Source: Aedoeadaptatus urinae
Lineage (GTDB): Bacteria; Bacillota; Clostridia; Tissierellales; Peptoniphilaceae
NCBI RefSeq assembly: GCF_900155585.1
Contig: NZ_LT707418.1
Coordinates: forward strand, 623,115 to 687,114
Direction of reading: 5' to 3'
DNA: 64,000 nucleotides
In this document: piece after piece, positions 42,306 through 53,365 of the stretch
Layout of the letters: every line of letters begins with the position of its first letter
Position numbering within the stretch: position 1 is the first letter of the stretch
Made by a program: the position numbers and the translations under genes
The notes under the pieces: model-generated
What the model saw: only the letters and a program-made list of their open reading frames with translations
Database searches by the model: none
Told to the model about the DNA's origin: nothing

Positions 42306-43571
42306 TTACGCCTCTTCACTTTCCACTCGGGAGATAACGGCGCCTAGGTTTCTGAACTTTTCTTCGATGTCTTCGTAGCCCCGATCGATGTGGTAAATGT
42401 CGTGGATGTGGGTCTTGCCTTCGGCCACGAGGCCCACGAGAATTAAGGCGGCGCCGGCCCGCAGGTCGCTGGCGTGAACGTGGGCGCCCTTTAGGTGCTT
42501 GGGCCCGATGACCACGGCGCTTCTGCCGTCGATCTTAATGTCGGCTCCCATGCGCTCGAATTCCTCCACGTGCATAAAGCGGTTTTCAAACACCGTTTCG
42601 ATGGCCACATTGCTCCCCTTGCACTGAGTCATATAGGCCATAAACTGGGCCTGCATATCCGTGGGAAAGCCGGGATAGGGCAGGGTCTTAATGTCGATGG
42701 CCTCGGGAATGGCCCGGCCGATGACGCGGACGTTTTCTCCCTCTTCGATAATTTCCGCACCGGATTCCTTCAGCTTGGCGATGACCGGCTTAATGTGATT
42801 GGTAATGACATTTTCCACCAAGACGTCGCCGCCGGTAATGGCCGCCGCCACCATAAAGGTGCCCGCCTCGATGCGGTCGGGAATAATGGCGTGGCGCGCG
42901 CCGCCTAAGCGTTCGACGCCGACGATGCGAATGGTGGAGGTGCCGGCACCGGTGACCTTGGCGCCGAGCTTTCTGAGGAAATTGGACAGGTCCACGATCT
43001 CCGGCTCCTTGGCCGCATTGTCGATAATCGTCTCTCCTTCGGCGAGTACCGCCGCCATCATAATATTTTCCGTGGCGCCGACGGAGGGGAAGTCGAGATA
43101 AATCTTATCCCCTACGAGCTTGTCGCAGGAGGCCGTAATATTTCCGATGTCTTCTTGAATCTCCGCACCTAGTGCGCGGAAGCCCTTTAAGTGGTAGTCG
43201 ATGGGTCTGGCGCCGATGGAGCAGCCCCCGGGAAGGGAGTTTTCCGTCTTGCCCATGCGGGCGAGCAAGGGCCCCATGACGAGAAAAGATGCCCGCATTT
43301 TATTCATCAATTCAAAAGGCGTCTTGTATTCCGACAGGCCCGCTGAATTGATCTTCAACTTGCCCTTGCCCAAGACTTCCACTTCGCTACCCAGGGCCTG
43401 AAGCACTTGGCACATAATGTGCACGTCTTGAAGTTCCGGCACTTCTTCCAAATAAATATCTTCCGTTCCCAAAAGGCAGGCCGCTAAAATAGGCAGAGCC
43501 GCATTTTTCGCTCCGCTGATACGCACGCGACCCTTGAGGGCCGGGCTTTTTTCCACGACGATTTTTTCCAA
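42306..43571 (-). CDS. murA: UDP-N-acetylglucosamine 1-carboxyvinyltransferase
   Basis: 421 residues, full MurA. KNAALPILAACLL carries the conserved Lys-Asn pair, the catalytic Cys is Cys117 in SLPGGCSIGARPIDYH, and TLPYPGFPTDMQAQ and RAGAALILVGL are intact. It adds enolpyruvate from PEP to UDP-GlcNAc, the first committed step of peptidoglycan. The Cys form implies fosfomycin can react with it. Start is TTG with AGGGGAG upstream. It stands alone between the transporter and the glycolysis operon. Confidence 0.97.
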   Translation of the reverse strand: MEKIVVEKSPALKGRVRISGAKNAALPILAACLLGTEDIYLEEVPELQDVHIMCQVLQALGSEVEVLGKGKLKINSAGLSEYKTPFELMNKMRASFLVMGPLLARMGKTENSLPGGCSIGARPIDYHLKGFRALGAEIQEDIGNITASCDKLVGDKIYLDFPSVGATENIMMAAVLAEGETIIDNAAKEPEIVDLSNFLRKLGAKVTGAGTSTIRIVGVERLGGARHAIIPDRIEAGTFMVAAAITGGDVLVENVITNHIKPVIAKLKESGAEIIEEGENVRVIGRAIPEAIDIKTLPYPGFPTDMQAQFMAYMTQCKGSNVAIETVFENRFMHVEEFERMGADIKIDGRSAVVIGPKHLKGAHVHASDLRAGAALILVGLVAEGKTHIHDIYHIDRGYEDIEEKFRNLGAVISRVESEEA

Positions 43572-43631
43572 AAAAATTCTCCCCTTACTTCAACTGATTT
43601 ATTGATAGGATTCGATCCTTTACATGCAAAT

Positions 43632-43662
43632 AGAACGCCGAGAGACAAACTCCTGGCGTTCT
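43632..43662 (-). terminator. Terminator ending the glycolytic operon
   Basis: AGAACGCC-GAG / CTC-GGCGTTCT hairpin in the gap between gloA and murA; only a weak T run, so efficiency is uncertain. Confidence 0.55.
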
Positions 43663-43712
43663 TATTGTATCATATTTAAACTGATCGTAACCTATGGTTT
43701 ACAGCTTTTGTT

Positions 43713-44090
43713 TTAAATCCCCCGGCGAATGACTTCGGTCTTGTAGCCGTCGGGATCCGTGACGAAAAAGTAGCGCGGCGCTTCGCCGGGCAGACCCATG
43801 AGCTCGGTGACGTCAAAGCCTTCCGCCTTCATGCGGGCGTGATCCCCTTCCAGATCGTCGCTTTCCACGGCCACGTGGCCGTAGCCGTCGCCGATGTTAT
43901 AAGCGCCGTGGCCGATATTGTAGGTGAGCTCCAGCTCCGCCTTGTCCCCTTCCAGGGCCAAATAGACCAGCTTAAAGCCGTCGGCGGAGTGGTCCTTTTC
44001 CCGAGTCACCTTGTAGCCCAGAGCCTTTTCGTAAAAGGAGATGGAGGCTTCCAAATCCTTCACACGAATACAGGTGTGTGCGTACTTCAC
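43713..44090 (-). CDS. gloA: Glyoxalase I-like VOC protein
   Basis: 125 residues. HTCIRVKDLEASISFYEKALGYKV starts the first beta-alpha-beta module (metal His at residue 5) and YGHVAVESDDLEG the second; Glu in ELELTYN and ETEVIRRG-type end complete a probable metal site. It likely isomerises the hemithioacetal of methylglyoxal and a thiol. Coming at the end of a glycolytic operon, removal of methylglyoxal leaking from triose phosphates makes sense. Start is GTG; it overlaps the upstream phosphatase by 4 bases. Confidence 0.85.
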   Translation of the reverse strand: MKYAHTCIRVKDLEASISFYEKALGYKVTREKDHSADGFKLVYLALEGDKAELELTYNIGHGAYNIGDGYGHVAVESDDLEGDHARMKAEGFDVTELMGLPGEAPRYFFVTDPDGYKTEVIRRGI

Positions 44091-44530
44091 GATCTCACCC
44101 TTTCTATTTTGTCCACGTAGACGCCTTTGTCCACGATGGGATCGTATTCGATTTTGTGGAGGCTCGCCTTGCGCACAGCCACCACTTCGCCGGTAATCTC
44201 TTCGATGGTGTAACCCAAAGAAGGTTGATGGGCGATAAACAAAATGGGCTCGTCGGTAATATAGGTCTTCATATTGCGCCAGCGGGTGGCGTCCTTGTAG
44301 CTGACGATTTTGACGTCGTGAACGCCCAATTTTTCCGCCATGATTTCCGCCGTTTGCGCGGCGCGCTTATATTCCGAAGCGATGATTTTTTGAGGCAAGG
44401 GCCATTCCCTGCGCAGAAAAGCCTCCGCCGTATCCTCCGCCTGGAAGATTCCCTCTTGGGTTAAGGCGCGCTCTTCGTCGCGGGAAGCCATGTCTTCCGC
44501 CTTGCCGTGTCGCATTAAATATAAAATCAT
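44087..44530 (-). CDS. SixA-like histidine phosphatase
   Basis: 147 residues. Catalytic RHG motif in LYLMRHGKAED at the N-terminus, second Arg in IIASEYKRAAQTAEI, and a late His in ILFIAHQPSLGY, all of the histidine phosphatase superfamily in its short SixA form. SixA removes phosphate from phosphohistidine; here the substrate may be protein or small molecule. It sits 10 bases after eno and overlaps gloA. RBS AGAGGA. Confidence 0.85.
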   Translation of the reverse strand: MILYLMRHGKAEDMASRDEERALTQEGIFQAEDTAEAFLRREWPLPQKIIASEYKRAAQTAEIMAEKLGVHDVKIVSYKDATRWRNMKTYITDEPILFIAHQPSLGYTIEEITGEVVAVRKASLHKIEYDPIVDKGVYVDKIERVRS

Positions 44531-44539
44531 AATGTCCTC

Positions 44540-45826
<1,287 letters not shown>

Positions 45827-47338
45827 TTATTTCCATAAACTGCGGCCGGTCATGGCCTCGGGTTGTTCTATGTCTAATACGTCCAACATGGTGGGGGCGA
45901 TGTCGGCGAGAACGCCGTCTTCGAGTTTTTTCTCGAAGCCCACGGGAATGAGGAAGACGGGATTGGTGGTGTGGGAGGTGACGGGATTGCCCGCCTCGTC
46001 CTTCATCACGTCGCAATTGCCGTGATCCGCCGTGATCAGCGCCCGGCCGCCCTTCTTCGAAAGGGCCTCCAGCACCGATGCCAAAGACCGGTCCACAGCC
46101 TCCACCGCCTCGATAGCGGCGTTTAAATTCCCGGTGTGACCGACCATGTCGGGGTTCGCATAATTTACAATATACACATCCGCCAGCTCTTTTTCAATGG
46201 CATTGATCAAATGTCTGCCCACGAGCTCCGCCCGCATGGCCGGTTCCAAATCGTAGGTGGCCACCTTCGGCGAAGGCACCAAAATGCGGTACTCTTCCTC
46301 GAAGGGATTTTCCCTGCCGCCGTTGAAAAAGAAGGTGACGTGGGCGTATTTTTCCGTCTCGGCGATGCGCAGCTGCTTGAGGCCGCCGCGGGAAATAATT
46401 TCGCCGAAGGTGTCTTTAATCTCTTCCTTGGGATAGATGATGTGGGTGTTGGGAATGGTGTCGTCGTAGTCGATCATGGTGACCACGTGCATGTGGGGAT
46501 AGACCTTTCGTTCGAAATGGTCGAAGGCCTCGTCGGCAAATGCCCGCACGATCTCCCGCGCCCGGTCGGGGCGGAAATTGTAAAAGAGGAACACGTCCCC
46601 GTCCTTCATACGACCCACGGCCTCGCCGTCTTTTTCTAAATAAGAGGGCTCGAAAAATTCGTCGGTGTTGTCCGCTCCGTAGGACAGGGCGAAGACTTCA
46701 TCGGGGTCACCGTAGGCTCTGCCTACGCCTCCCGTAAAGAGGTCGTAGGCCTTTTCCACCCGTTCCCAGCGATTGTCACGATCCATGGCGTAGTAGCGGC
46801 CCACGATGCTCACCACTTCGCCTGCGCCCCATTCATCGAGCTTGGCCTGAAGCTTTTGAATCTCTTCACGGCCCGCCGTGGGCGCCACGTCTCTTCCGTC
46901 TAAAATGGCGTGAATGTAAATTTTTTCCACGCCCCTGGCCTTGGCCAGTTGAACCAGGGCGTAGAGGTGATCCCTGTGGGAGTGGACGCCGCCGTCGGAA
47001 ACCAGGCCCACCAGGTGAAGGGCCGACCCCTTGGCCTTGTCAAAGGCTTCCTGCAGCACGGCATTTTTCGCCAGTGTGCCGTCAGCCGCATCTTTCGTAA
47101 TGCGGGTGAGCTCCTGATAGACGATGCGGCCGGCGCCGATATTCGTATGGCCCACTTCGGAATTGCCCATTTGTCCCTCGGGCAGCCCCACGGCTTCGCC
47201 GGATGCCTGAAGCACGCCGTAGCCCCGTTCCATAAGGCGGTCCAGACAGGGGGTCTTTGCCATGTAAAAGGCGTTGTTCGGCCCCGCCTCGGCGAGTCCC
47301 AGGCCGTCTAATATGGCAAGCAATAAGGGCTTAGGCAT
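45827..47338 (-). CDS. gpmI: Phosphoglycerate mutase, 2,3-BPG-independent
   Basis: 503 residues, alkaline-phosphatase superfamily. The nucleophile Ser is in QMGNSEVGHTNIG; metal ligands in LAILDGLG, HSHRDHLYALV, YANPDMVGHTG and TADHGNCD. It interconverts 3- and 2-phosphoglycerate with two Mn2+. It overlaps tpiA by 8 bases. RBS GAGGAGG. Confidence 0.98.
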   Translation of the reverse strand: MPKPLLLAILDGLGLAEAGPNNAFYMAKTPCLDRLMERGYGVLQASGEAVGLPEGQMGNSEVGHTNIGAGRIVYQELTRITKDAADGTLAKNAVLQEAFDKAKGSALHLVGLVSDGGVHSHRDHLYALVQLAKARGVEKIYIHAILDGRDVAPTAGREEIQKLQAKLDEWGAGEVVSIVGRYYAMDRDNRWERVEKAYDLFTGGVGRAYGDPDEVFALSYGADNTDEFFEPSYLEKDGEAVGRMKDGDVFLFYNFRPDRAREIVRAFADEAFDHFERKVYPHMHVVTMIDYDDTIPNTHIIYPKEEIKDTFGEIISRGGLKQLRIAETEKYAHVTFFFNGGRENPFEEEYRILVPSPKVATYDLEPAMRAELVGRHLINAIEKELADVYIVNYANPDMVGHTGNLNAAIEAVEAVDRSLASVLEALSKKGGRALITADHGNCDVMKDEAGNPVTSHTTNPVFLIPVGFEKKLEDGVLADIAPTMLDVLDIEQPEAMTGRSLWK

Positions 47339-48065
47339 GGGAGGCCTCCTCCACGATGGCCTTGAACTCCTCGGCCTTTAAGCTGGCGCCGCCGACGAGG
47401 ACGCCGTCGATGTTTTCCTTGGACACGAAGCCCGCCACATTGGAGGACTTCACGCTTCCGCCGTAGAGAATCCGCACCTTGTCCCTCACCGAGGGATCCA
47501 AGGAGGCCCGCACCTCGCCAATGACCGAATCGGCATCGGCGGCATCGGCGGTCTTTCCCGTGCCGATGGCCCAAATAGGCTCGTAGGCCAGGGTGATTTT
47601 TTCCAAATCCTCAATGCCTTCGAGAGAGGCCTTGACTTGCTTCTTTAAAAAATCCATGCGTTCGCCGGAGCCGTAGACCGCCTCGCTTTCGCCGAAGCAG
47701 ATAATGGGCAGAAGCCCCTCTTCCATGGCGCGGGAGGCTTTCTTCGCCACGGTCTTATCCTCTTCGCCGCGGCCGCGACATTCGCTGTGGCCCACGATGA
47801 CGTAGTCCACGTGAAGATCCGCCAGCATTTCCGCCGCCACTTCCCCGGTGTGGGCGCCGTAACTGTCCTCGGACACATTTTGTGCGCCGAGATAAACATC
47901 GGTGTCATTCAGGACTTGGCCTACCCGATCCAAATGAGTAAAGGGCGGGGCCACGAGTACGTCTACCTTCGATGTGTCCACGTCGTGAAGGGCCTTTGCC
48001 AGTGCTTCCCCCTCGGCCACGGTGGTGTTCATTTTCCAGTTGCCTGCAATTAACAGTCGTCTCAT
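47331..48065 (-). CDS. tpiA: Triose-phosphate isomerase
   Basis: 244 residues. AGNWKMN (active Lys), VIVGHSECRGRGEED with catalytic His, LAYEPIWAIGTGKTA with catalytic Glu and phosphate loop, and ILYGGSVKSSNV. The usual HSERR reads HSECRGRGEED, an unusual Cys and Gly-rich variant next to the His. It interconverts DHAP and glyceraldehyde-3-phosphate. Confidence 0.97.
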   Translation of the reverse strand: MRRLLIAGNWKMNTTVAEGEALAKALHDVDTSKVDVLVAPPFTHLDRVGQVLNDTDVYLGAQNVSEDSYGAHTGEVAAEMLADLHVDYVIVGHSECRGRGEEDKTVAKKASRAMEEGLLPIICFGESEAVYGSGERMDFLKKQVKASLEGIEDLEKITLAYEPIWAIGTGKTADAADADSVIGEVRASLDPSVRDKVRILYGGSVKSSNVAGFVSKENIDGVLVGGASLKAEEFKAIVEEASHA

Positions 48066-48066
48066 C

Positions 48067-49245
48067 CTACACCTCTTCCATAACGGCGATGGCGGGAAGA
48101 ATTTTTCCTTCCAGAAATTCCAAGCTGGCGCCGCCGCCTGAGGAAATGTGGCTCATCTTATCCTCCAGCCCGGCCTGTTTAATGGCCGCCGCGGAATCGC
48201 CGCCGCCGATAACCACTTGAGCGTCCAAATCGCCCAATACTTTGGCGAGAGCCACGGTGCCCTTGTCAAAGGGAGCCGTTTCAAAGACGCCGGCCGGTCC
48301 GTTCCAAACCACGGACTTGGCATTCTTTAAGCCCTCGGCGTAGGCCTTCACCGTCTCTTCGCCGATGTCTAAGGCCATTTCGTCGGACTGAATGCCATCG
48401 AGAGATACGGTGCGTGCCGTCTTCGGTTGGTCGATACCCTTGGCCACGACCAAGTCCACGGGAAGCTTCAGGGCCACGCCCTTTGATTCGGCCTTGGCCA
48501 TAAGCTCCTTGGCGTGATCCACTTCCTCGGCTTCCACCAAAGAGGCGCCCATGTCGTAGCCCTTGGCCAATAAAAAGGTGTTGGCCATGGCGCCGACGAT
48601 AAAGATGCCGTCCACCACATTCATTAAATTGTCGATGACGGAAATTTTGTCGCTGACCTTGGCCCCGCCTAAGATGGCCATAAAGGGCCGCTTAGGTTTT
48701 TTAATCAAATCGGAAAGCACTTGGACTTCCTTGCCCATTAAATAGCCGAGAGCCGAAGGCAAATGCTTCACGATCCCCACATTGGATGCGTGGGCACGGT
48801 GGGCGGTGCCGAAGGCGTCGTTGACGTAGCAGTCGGCGAGGGATGCGAGATCTGCCGCAAAGCCCTCGTCGTTTTTCTTTTCTTCACTTCTGAAGCGCAG
48901 GTTTTCCAAAAGACCCATGTCGCCGGGTTCGAGCTCCCGGGCCATGCGGCGCACATTGTCGTCCACCACCGCGCCGGAAAACATGGGGGCGATTTTGTGA
49001 TTCAATACCTTTTCCGCCGCCTCGCGCACCGGCTCCATGGAAAAAGCTTCGTCGTAGCTGCCCTTGGGGCGTCCTCGGTGGCTCATTAAGATCACCGATG
49101 CGCCTTTTTCCAGCAAATAGTCGATGGTGGGCTTGGCCGCTTCGATGCGGGTCACGTCGGTGACCTTGCCGTCTTTCACGGGCACGTTAAAATCCACCCG
49201 CACCAACACGCGCTTGCCTTGAACGTCCATATCTTTTAAATCCAT
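48067..49245 (-). CDS. pgk: Phosphoglycerate kinase
   Basis: 392 residues. [60 protein letters not shown] and [11 protein letters not shown]. It makes ATP from 1,3-bisphosphoglycerate. It begins directly after a terminator hairpin that follows gap, with the RBS GGAGG only one base past the T run. It overlaps nothing but is one base from tpiA. Confidence 0.98.
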   Translation of the reverse strand: MDLKDMDVQGKRVLVRVDFNVPVKDGKVTDVTRIEAAKPTIDYLLEKGASVILMSHRGRPKGSYDEAFSMEPVREAAEKVLNHKIAPMFSGAVVDDNVRRMARELEPGDMGLLENLRFRSEEKKNDEGFAADLASLADCYVNDAFGTAHRAHASNVGIVKHLPSALGYLMGKEVQVLSDLIKKPKRPFMAILGGAKVSDKISVIDNLMNVVDGIFIVGAMANTFLLAKGYDMGASLVEAEEVDHAKELMAKAESKGVALKLPVDLVVAKGIDQPKTARTVSLDGIQSDEMALDIGEETVKAYAEGLKNAKSVVWNGPAGVFETAPFDKGTVALAKVLGDLDAQVVIGGGDSAAAIKQAGLEDKMSHISSGGGASLEFLEGKILPAIAVMEEV

Positions 49246-49254
49246 AATTCCTCC

Positions 49255-49282
49255 AAAAAAATCGAGCCCCTAAAGAGCTCGA
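49255..49282 (-). terminator. Intercistronic terminator/attenuator between gap and pgk
   Basis: TCGAGC / GCTCGA stem, 9-base loop, T7 on the minus strand, immediately followed by the pgk RBS. It should give more gap than pgk mRNA. Confidence 0.8.
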
Positions 49283-49288
49283 CTTCTA

Positions 49289-50299
49289 TTACATCTTCTC
49301 TGCAACTAATTTTGCCAAGTCGATGACTCTTTGGCTATAACCCCATTCATTGTCGTACCAGGAAAACAGCTTGACGAAATTGCCGTGAGCCAAGGTCAGA
49401 GATGCATCGAAAATCGACGCGTGCTCGTTGGCGATAATGTCGGAGGAGACGATGGGCTCTTCCGTGTATTCCAAAATGCCCTTCATAGGACCTTCGGCGG
49501 CTTTTTTCACGGCGGCGTTAATTTCCTCTACGGTGGCGGGTTTTTTCAGCTCAAAAACCATATCCGTAATGGAGCCCGTGGGTACGGGCACGCGAAGAGC
49601 ATGGCCGTCCAGCTTGCCTTGAAGCTCCGGCAAGACCTGGGCCACGGCCTTGGCGGCACCTGTGGAGGTGGGGATGATATTTTCCGCCGCCGCACGGGCT
49701 CTACGCCAGTCCTTTTTGTGCTTCGTATCGTGAATCTTTTGGTCATTGGTATAGGCGTGGACCGTAGTCATCATGCCCTTTTCAATGCCGAAGGTATCGA
49801 GTATAATCTTTGTCACCGGCGCCATGCAGTTCGTGGTGCAGGATGCGTTAGACAAGAAGTGGTGTTTTTCGTTGTCGTAATGATCGTCGTTGACGCCCAT
49901 GACGATGGTAATGTCTTCGCCCTTGGTCGGCGCCGAGACGATGACCTTCTTTGCACCGGCCTTAAAGTGTTTTTCCGCGCCGTCGCGGTCCTTAAAGGCA
50001 CCGGTGGTGTCGATGACGATGTCTACCTTGTTTTCTTTCCAGGGAATGTTTTCGGGATCCCGTTGGTCGGAAATAATAATATCTTTTCCGTCGATATTAA
50101 AGCCCTTGTCCGTTACCTTAATAACGCCGGGATACGCGCGGTAAATGGTGTCGTGGCGGAACAAGTGAGCCATGAGCTCCCAGTCGCCGCTGGCATTTAA
50201 TTGCACCAGCTCAAAGGGTAAGTCGTCTCTCAGGCAAATACCGCGAATCACGTCGCGGCCGATGCGACCAAACCCGTTTACGCCTACACGAATAGTCAT
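49289..50299 (-). CDS. gap: Glyceraldehyde-3-phosphate dehydrogenase
   Basis: 336 residues. NAD-binding VGVNGFGRIGRDVIRG, catalytic Cys in SNASCTTNC, HAYTNDQ, and WYDNEWGYSQRV. NAD-dependent glycolytic type. The start at 50299 follows AAGGAGG; the longer upstream frame is not part of the protein. It is first of the gap-pgk-tpiA-gpmI-eno-sixA-gloA gene string. A TATAAT (GATATAATTTTCC) upstream on the minus strand is a plausible -10. Confidence 0.98.
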   Translation of the reverse strand: MTIRVGVNGFGRIGRDVIRGICLRDDLPFELVQLNASGDWELMAHLFRHDTIYRAYPGVIKVTDKGFNIDGKDIIISDQRDPENIPWKENKVDIVIDTTGAFKDRDGAEKHFKAGAKKVIVSAPTKGEDITIVMGVNDDHYDNEKHHFLSNASCTTNCMAPVTKIILDTFGIEKGMMTTVHAYTNDQKIHDTKHKKDWRRARAAAENIIPTSTGAAKAVAQVLPELQGKLDGHALRVPVPTGSITDMVFELKKPATVEEINAAVKKAAEGPMKGILEYTEEPIVSSDIIANEHASIFDASLTLAHGNFVKLFSWYDNEWGYSQRVIDLAKLVAEKM

Positions 50300-50447
50300 T
50301 GTATCCTCCTTGAAGTCCAATATTATCTGTTTAAATGATACCCGGCGGGGAAAATTATATCGCCGTCTACCATAAAAATCCATCTGTTTCATCATATCAG
50401 AAACTGCTCCTCAATGCGATAAGCAATGGAAAAAGAAAGGAAAAATT

Positions 50448-50969
50448 ATGCTCTTCGTCCTCCAGGGTCCTTCCGGATCGGGAAAGACCACCCAAGCCGC
50501 CCACCTGGCGCGGGAAAAAAGCTTCGAAAAAATCATCACCGCCACCACCCGCGCCCCTCGCCCGGGAGAGGTTCACGGCCGGGACTACTACTTCCTCGAT
50601 GAGGATACCTACGACGAGAAATTAAAAAAAGGCGAGCTCCTGGCCCCCACCTCCATTCACGGCGCGCACTACGGCATTCCCAAGGCCGATCTCCTTTCCG
50701 TCATTCGAAGCAAGAGCCGCCACGCCCTGGTGATCCTGGACGACAAGGGGGCGCGGGAATTAAAGGCCATGGGGGCCTTCGTCATCGGCCTGCGCTTAGA
50801 CGAAGCTACCCGCCATGCCCGCCTTCTCAAGCGAAAGGACGAGGGCCGTTTCACGCGGGAGCGCTTCGACATCCGCTGCGACGCCACCGTCGACGCTTCT
50901 CAATCGGAAGATGCGGTTTACGACGCCCTTTCGGCGGTGGTGGACAAGGCCCTCGCCGAAAACGCCTGA
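50448..50969 (+). CDS. Guanylate kinase-like P-loop kinase
   Basis: 173 residues, about 30 shorter than typical Gmk. P-loop GPSGSGKTT at 7-15, and the GMP-binding stretch ATTRAPRPGEVHGRDYYFLDEDTYDEK matches guanylate kinase well, with YGIPKADL later. Missing parts lie in the C-terminal lid. It may be a second, divergent Gmk; the main one is not in this window. Divergent from gap. RBS AAAGGA. Confidence 0.8.
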   Translation: MLFVLQGPSGSGKTTQAAHLAREKSFEKIITATTRAPRPGEVHGRDYYFLDEDTYDEKLKKGELLAPTSIHGAHYGIPKADLLSVIRSKSRHALVILDDKGARELKAMGAFVIGLRLDEATRHARLLKRKDEGRFTRERFDIRCDATVDASQSEDAVYDALSAVVDKALAENA

Positions 50970-51072
50970 AATTTTTAATTGTTCATAAAAAAATTCACCG
51001 TTCATTTAAAATTTTTTTCGATTTCCTCCGCCGCTTTTTGAAATTTTTGGTAGAATGAACTGGGGTGACATT

Positions 51073-52047
51073 ATGAATTACTTATACGTTTTCGCAGCTG
51101 CATTTCTGTTTTCGTCCATGGAAGTCGCCATTAAATTTACCGGCGGCGTCTTTAATCCCGTTCAACTGAACTTTATCCGCTTTTTGGTGGCGGGGCTTTT
51201 GCTCTATCCCATCAGTCGGCGGGAGCTGAGCAAGCTTACATATACCTTGGCGAAGAAGGACTACCTCCACTTCGCCTTTACGGGCTTTCTGTGCATCGTC
51301 GTCTCCATGACCTTCTACACCTTGTCCGTTTCCTTCCTTGACGCCCACGTGGCCGGGGTGCTCTTTTGCGCCAATACCTTTTTCTCCATGCTCCTGGCCC
51401 ACTTCTTTACGGAGGAGAAAATGAATCGGCCCATGCTCTTCGCCGTCTGCCTGTCCTTTGTGGGCTTTCTCGTCCTCATTAACCCGCTTCACTTTAAGGG
51501 CTCCCTTCTCGGCGTCGTCATCGTCCTGATCTCCGCCCTGTCCTTTTCCTTCTACGCCCTGGTGGGAAAAATCCTCTACAAGGACGCCCCCTTTAAGGCG
51601 GCTACCATTACCTCCCGCTCCTTCCTCTTCGGCGTGGCGGAGCTATTTGTCCTGATTTTAATTTCCCGCACGGCTCCCGTGGCCGGTGCCTTAAAAGCCG
51701 CCGGCCTCGACGTCTTTGCGAACATCCCCATTATTCAAGGCATTCAAGAGGATAATCTCCTTATCCTCTTCTACATCTCCGTCTTCGTCACGGGCCTTGG
51801 CTTTGCCAGCCATCTTTTCGCCGTGGAAACCAATCCCGTGGCCGTGTCCTCCCTGGTCTTTTTCGTGAAGCCCGTCCTATCTCCCATTATGGCGGCGATT
51901 TTTCTCGGAGACATTGTTTACAAACACGAAATCTTCGGCATCCTCGTCATCGCCGTCGCCTCCGGCCTGATTCTTTCGGAGCAACATCGGCGGGAACAGG
52001 TCGTCGCGCTGCAGGAAGCGGAGTCGCTGCAGGAAGCGGAACTCTAA
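51073..52047 (+). CDS. EamA/DMT-superfamily transporter
   Basis: 324 residues, ten predicted helices in two EamA repeats (MNYLYVFAAAFLFSSMEVAIK... and GSLLGVVIVLISALSFSFYAL...). VETNPVAVSSLVFFVKPVLSPIMAAIFLGD is the typical end of the second repeat. Substrate unknown, probably a metabolite exporter. The start is set by GGGGTGA before 51073. The cytoplasmic tail ends with a short tandem repeat LQEAESLQEAEL. Confidence 0.88.
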   Translation: MNYLYVFAAAFLFSSMEVAIKFTGGVFNPVQLNFIRFLVAGLLLYPISRRELSKLTYTLAKKDYLHFAFTGFLCIVVSMTFYTLSVSFLDAHVAGVLFCANTFFSMLLAHFFTEEKMNRPMLFAVCLSFVGFLVLINPLHFKGSLLGVVIVLISALSFSFYALVGKILYKDAPFKAATITSRSFLFGVAELFVLILISRTAPVAGALKAAGLDVFANIPIIQGIQEDNLLILFYISVFVTGLGFASHLFAVETNPVAVSSLVFFVKPVLSPIMAAIFLGDIVYKHEIFGILVIAVASGLILSEQHRREQVVALQEAESLQEAEL

Positions 52048-52061
52048 ACATGATAAGCACG

Positions 52062-52098
52062 AAAAAAGACGGCGTCACAACAGACGTCGTCTTCTTTG
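52062..52098. terminator. Bidirectional terminator between DMT transporter and M20 gene
   Basis: AAGACGGCGTC / GACGTCGTCTT stem, A6 before and T-rich after. Confidence 0.85.
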
Positions 52099-52149
52099 TT
52101 TTCCGGAATATTTTTTAAGTGATTATTTCCAGCTTCACAACTCTATTCT

Positions 52150-53340
52150 CTAGCCGGCATTGTTCAAAAAGCCTTTAGCAATTAAATAATTGACCCACAC
52201 ACCCAAGGATAGTGCGCGATCGTCTACATCGAACTTTCCATGATGTGCTTCGGCCCCAAAGCCCTCTTCTACATTTCGTGTTCCTAAAAAGCCGAAAGCT
52301 GCGGGATACTTTTCTCCGTAGCGACTAAAGGGTTCCGATGCGTACCAAGTGTGACCCGATAAGAGTTTGCCCCCGAGATCGCCGCTGATACTGTCTCGAA
52401 TCGATCGTACAAGCTCCGAATCATTGACTAAGGGCGAATAAATTTCCGACTGTAAAAACGTCGCTGTACAGTTTTGTGCTCGAGCCGCGTAATCGGCAAC
52501 TTCTTCCAGAATTTTTGTAGCTACAACGCCTGAATCGGGATCGAAAAAACGAAGGGAACCGCCGATTTTCACCTCATCGGGAATGGCGTTCCACGACGAA
52601 CCGCCGTGAATGGTCGTTAAACCTAAACTTACCGGATGCGCGGGATCCATCCGATTTGCCCAAGCGGAGCCGAGTGCATTAATAATGGATGCCGCGGCAA
52701 ATAAGGGATTCTTCGCAAGATCCGGTCGGGAACAGTGTCCTCCCTTTCCCTGCACGGAAATATCGAATGGAAACACGCCCGACATGACCGGCCCTTCTGA
52801 AAGAGAAAAATACCCGCTGTCGACAAAGCTTGCCACATGCATTCCCCAAACGCCGTCGATGGGTTCCAAACTTTCTAAAACTTTCAACATGGGAAGGATA
52901 CCCGTGCCATTTTCTTCGCCTTCTTCAAAGGCAAACAGCACCCTTCCCCGAAGTTGATCTTTTCTTTCCGCCAACAACTTCATCGTCCAAAGCGCGATGG
53001 TCATATGAGCATCGTGGCCACATAGATGGGAAATCCCTTCTTGTTTTGAAACGGCGGTTTTCTTAAATTTTAAATTTTCCTCATCTTCTTGAATAGGAAG
53101 TCCATCGATATCGCTTCTTATTACAAGGGTCTTCCCGGGGACCGACATGTCAAGCACCGCAACAAATCCCGTGCCTTCCGCTTCCACGATGTCCAGGCCC
53201 AGGTCGCAAACAAACGCCTTTAAGAATTTGGATGTATGCACTTCCTTACCGCTCTCTTCAGGGTGTTCGTGAAGATGTTTTTTTATTGCAAGAAATTCTG
53301 CCGTCGTTTCATCAATTCGCTTACGAATTTCATCGTTCAT
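52150..53340 (-). CDS. M20-family amidohydrolase (N-acyl amino acid deacylase type)
   Basis: 396 residues. HLHEHPEESGKE, metal Asp in RSDIDGLP, CGHDAHM with the metal-binding Cys/His, FEEGEENGTG catalytic Glu, and GVWGMHV. The lid domain spans about 180-300. This is the hippurate/N-acetyl-amino-acid hydrolase branch (YxeP/HipO-like), cytoplasmic. Next to a PLP C-S lyase and an amino-acid importer it may free an N-acylated sulfur amino acid, as YxeP-type enzymes do in sulfur-salvage operons. RBS GGTGAGGTGA. Confidence 0.9.
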   Translation of the reverse strand: MNDEIRKRIDETTAEFLAIKKHLHEHPEESGKEVHTSKFLKAFVCDLGLDIVEAEGTGFVAVLDMSVPGKTLVIRSDIDGLPIQEDEENLKFKKTAVSKQEGISHLCGHDAHMTIALWTMKLLAERKDQLRGRVLFAFEEGEENGTGILPMLKVLESLEPIDGVWGMHVASFVDSGYFSLSEGPVMSGVFPFDISVQGKGGHCSRPDLAKNPLFAAASIINALGSAWANRMDPAHPVSLGLTTIHGGSSWNAIPDEVKIGGSLRFFDPDSGVVATKILEEVADYAARAQNCTATFLQSEIYSPLVNDSELVRSIRDSISGDLGGKLLSGHTWYASEPFSRYGEKYPAAFGFLGTRNVEEGFGAEAHHGKFDVDDRALSLGVWVNYLIAKGFLNNAG

Positions 53341-53365
53341 CGTCTCACCTCACCTTTCCCAATTG

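Noticed and set aside
52026-52045. Short repeat at the DMT transporter C-terminus as a phase-variable repeat
   Set aside because: Only two imperfect units in frame, too few for slippage switching.
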